Below, in pieces: positions 5,961 to 7,700 of a DNA stretch of 7,700 bases (positions within the stretch are counted from its first letter, which is position 1; every line of letters starts with the position of its first letter). Source of the stretch: a bacterium (lineage in GTDB: Bacteria > Thermosulfidibacterota > Thermosulfidibacteria > Thermosulfidibacterales > JALWSI01). The notes beneath the pieces were generated by a model. That model was not told the origin of the DNA. It saw only the letters and a program-made list of their open reading frames with translations, and ran no database searches. A program made the translations under genes and the position numbers. The stretch is from assembly GCA_027080315.1 (NCBI GenBank), contig JALWSI010000062.1, positions 1 to 7,700 of the forward strand. Direction: 5' to 3'.

Positions 5961-7700
5961 CTATTTTGCCTCGTTGAAGGTAAAGCTGTATTTATCGCTG
6001 CTGCCCAAGATGCTGCTCAGATCATTGGGATCGCTAAGGGCACTCACCTGCCAGGTTACTGTGTAAGGCACAAGGCTGTTCCAGCCGGCCTTGTCAAGAA
6101 CAAAGTAGATGCCAGCAAGATCCCCTGCCTCAATTAGGCCGTTGGTGCCAGAAAGCACCACACTGGCCTCCATGGGCTTGTTGGTTCCGTCATCCAGTTT
6201 CAGCCACAGCAGATAGCCTTTGGCGTTCACAACCTTGTTCCAGGCAAAGACCACAAGGTAGTCGGCGGCATCAAAGTCGTTGTAGTTTATTGCGCTGTTG
6301 TCTTCGGGCCATACAAGGCCAATGGCGGGATTCTCACTGCCTCCACTGCCTGAACATGGGGGTATAACCACAGCCACGGTCTTGCTGGGTCGTGAATTGC
6401 CGTAGCTGGAATGCGTTTTGATGTAAAATTGATAGGTTCTGCCGCAGGGCAGGTTGTTGAAGGTGTAGCTTGTAGCTGTCCCCTCTTTCACCCACTTCCA
6501 CAACTGGTTTGCATAGGCGTTGTAGATGAGATACCCGTCTGCTCCTCTCACGGCATTCCAGCTCAGTTTAACACCTGCCACACAACCTGCGGCGCAGCCG
6601 CCCTCTACCGAAGCGGTGAGGCCGGTTGGAGCGCTGAGAAGCTGTGATGAGGATATTGGTAGGAATATTGCTTTGCAATCCTTGTCTCTGTCCATGGCTA
6701 TTTGGCAGGTTGGGTTATTACCACAGGCTGCACAGTCTCCTCCCCAGCCCGCAAATCGGAACCCGACACCTGCCGCTGCTATTAGTGTTACCTGCGTATT
6801 TCCATTGTAGGTTTCATTGCAGTCTCCAGGGCAATCTATACCTGCAGGGTTGCTGGTGACGGTGCCTGTACCCGTCACACTCACCTTTAATCGACTGGTG
6901 AAGTTTGCCGTACAGTCCTTGTTGCTGTCCATGGTTATTTGGCAGGTTGGGTTGTTACCACAGGCTGCACAGTCTCCTCCCCAGCCAATAAACTGGCTTC
7001 CATCCCCAGGTGTTGCGGTTAGAGTAACATCTGTTCCGTTGTCATAGTTTTCATTGCAGTCTCCAGGGCAATCTATACCTGCAGGGTTGCTGGTGACGGT
7101 GCCTGATCCTTTGGTTTGCACGGTAAGGGCGTGGGTGTTGCCTAAAAACTCGTCTGCTCCCATATCAACCACAGAAGCTCCGTCTCCGTCTCCGTCAATT
7201 ATGCGGTTGTCTCCCTCAAAGTCTGTTGCCGGCATATCCGGTGCATCATTGTTACCCATATCTACACAAGGGGAATTGGGTTGAATGTGAAAGTCGCCGT
7301 TGGGGGCATCGGCAAACTGAGGATCGGCTGATATGTTGCTGTCGTGGTAGTAGTTGTCTGTATTTGTAAGTATGAGGCAATCGGAATTTCCGTTAAAGTT
7401 ATCGCAACTGAAATCGTTGTTGTATATCTTCTCAGAACTGGTACTATTAGTAACCGACACATAAACATCATTACCGCTGTTGCCTGCATCGTTTTCCCAT
7501 AGTATGTTGTTGTAGAGGGTGAAGTTACCTGGGGAAAGCAATGTGTAGATACCGCCTCCAGAATTTCCCGACGCTGCGGTGTTGCTATAGAACGAGTTGT
7601 TCACAATATTTGCTGTGCCGTACCAAGGATAAACGTACATGCCCCCGCCCTCTTCGTCGGCTCTGTTCTCTGAGAAGGTGGAATCACTAACAATGATATC
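5961..7700 (-). CDS. Large modular surface/secreted protein (beta-helix, InlB-like repeats, FN3), 3' part only
   Basis: The frame is open from the window edge to the TAG at 5963-5961, giving 579 visible residues; the true start lies beyond 7700 and the ATG at 7640 is internal. Visible order is as follows. Residues 1 to about 125 are a right-handed beta-helix/Pmp-like stretch (STFSENRADEEGGGMY, NNSFYSNTAASGNSGGGIY, LYNNILWEND). Residues about 139-186 are a segment with NSPCVDMGN, DGDGDG and VDMGADEF, typical of the end of bacterial beta-helix proteins. Residues 192-349 are two 79-residue cysteine-rich InlB-like repeats. Residues about 356-448 are a fibronectin type III domain (APTGLTASV, LSWNAVRGADGYLIY, TYQFYIKT). 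Residues about 456-579 are a beta-rich Ig/FN-like terminal domain. No membrane anchor, LPXTG or PEP-CTERM tail is seen at the C-terminus, which ends TFNEAK. The protein is presumably exported by a signal at the unseen N-terminus and may act in adhesion or cell-surface display. It is convergent to, and probably unrelated to, the catabolic operon. Confidence 0.85.
   Translation of the reverse strand, partial: DIIVSDSTFSENRADEEGGGMYVYPWYGTANIVNNSFYSNTAASGNSGGGIYTLLSPGNFTLYNNILWENDAGNSGNDVYVSVTNSTSSEKIYNNDFSCDNFNGNSDCLILTNTDNYYHDSNISADPQFADAPNGDFHIQPNSPCVDMGNNDAPDMPATDFEGDNRIIDGDGDGASVVDMGADEFLGNTHALTVQTKGSGTVTSNPAGIDCPGDCNENYDNGTDVTLTATPGDGSQFIGWGGDCAACGNNPTCQITMDSNKDCTANFTSRLKVSVTGTGTVTSNPAGIDCPGDCNETYNGNTQVTLIAAAGVGFRFAGWGGDCAACGNNPTCQIAMDRDKDCKAIFLPISSSQLLSAPTGLTASVEGGCAAGCVAGVKLSWNAVRGADGYLIYNAYANQLWKWVKEGTATSYTFNNLPCGRTYQFYIKTHSSYGNSRPSKTVAVVIPPCSGSGGSENPAIGLVWPEDNSAINYNDFDAADYLVVFAWNKVVNAKGYLLWLKLDDGTNKPMEASVVLSGTNGLIEAGDLAGIYFVLDKAGWNSLVPYTVTWQVSALSDPNDLSSILGSSDKYSFTFNEAK
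6654..6890 (-). repeat. Second 237-bp repeat unit encoding a six-cysteine InlB-like module
   Basis: It encodes 79 residues from LKVSVTGTGTVTSNP to AIFLPI. Key elements are CPGDCNE, GWGGDC, ACGNNPTC and KDC, giving six cysteines. The pattern GxGTVTSNPxGIxC...F.GWGGDC...C.A.F matches divergent InlB B-repeat-like (bacterial beta-grasp) modules. It is in register with the neighbouring unit at an offset of exactly 237 bases. Confidence 0.8.
6891..7127 (-). repeat. First 237-bp repeat unit encoding a six-cysteine InlB-like module
   Basis: It encodes LTVQTKGSGTVTSNP to ANFTSR with the same six-cysteine layout as its neighbour. A 57-base block at 7049-7105 is identical to 6812-6868 in the other unit, and the GWGGDC-to-KDC part is also nearly identical, while the block between is clearly diverged. 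This indicates a tandem duplication with later partial homogenisation. Confidence 0.8.

Noticed and set aside
5872-6066. Plus-strand open frame of 64 codons across the hairpin and the 3' end of the surface protein gene
   Set aside because: It runs through the terminator stem and the tandem duplication and is antisense to a real gene end.
6411-7284. Several plus-strand open frames opposite the surface protein gene, including two near-identical ones
   Set aside because: Their similarity to each other simply mirrors the 237-bp tandem repeat on the minus strand, and the proteins are proline/glutamine-rich with no domain.

Overview
The window looks like bacterial chromosomal DNA, most likely from an anaerobic Desulfobacterota-type (deltaproteobacterial) organism. 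This is an inference from three things: a gene set resembling anaerobic aromatic/hydrocarbon CoA-thioester pathways, a preference for AGA/AGG arginine codons (12 of 17 in the thiolase gene), and a modular beta-helix/InlB-like/FN3 surface protein of a type common in that group. No RNA gene, CRISPR array or complete mobile element was seen.

Left part (1-5270, all + strand): a compact catabolic operon. It opens with the 3' end of a gene whose product ends in a HMG-CoA synthase/KAS III-like C-terminus fused to a DUF35 zinc-ribbon/OB-fold domain. This overlaps by one base an SCP-x/BbsB-type thiolase. After 22 bp comes a type III (CaiB/BaiF) CoA-transferase, and after 19 bp a second one. A 76-bp gap with a perfect 10-bp hairpin then precedes an alpha/beta hydrolase. 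The set matches in kind the BbsA/BbsB (DUF35 plus thiolase) and BbsE/BbsF (paired CoA-transferase) components of anaerobic toluene degradation. It also matches the archaeal thiolase/HMG-CoA synthase/DUF35 channelling complex. A reasonable model is that the transferase pair activates a carboxylic acid with CoA, the thiolase and synthase-like enzymes make or break a C-C bond on the thioester with DUF35 as scaffold, and the hydrolase releases or opens a product. The substrate cannot be read from the window, and the dehydrogenase and hydratase steps would have to lie upstream or elsewhere.

Most notable: the first CoA-transferase keeps the catalytic aspartate (Asp183), while the second has tryptophan at the aligned position (Trp207). 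This suggests a heteromer with one catalytic and one non-catalytic subunit.

Middle (5271-5960): a gene-poor, AT-richer convergent intergenic region. It holds a doubtful 64-codon ORF, three direct copies of a CAATTTCA(A)CAAA motif that look like an IS21-type element end, a GC-rich hairpin terminator and a 13-bp tandem duplication.

Right part (5961-7700, - strand): the 3' portion of a large secreted or surface protein, open through the window edge. In protein order it has a beta-helix (Pmp-like) region, a DGDGDG/VDMGADEF closing segment, two cysteine-rich 79-residue InlB-like repeats encoded by a 237-bp tandem duplication, an FN3 domain and a beta-rich C-terminal domain.
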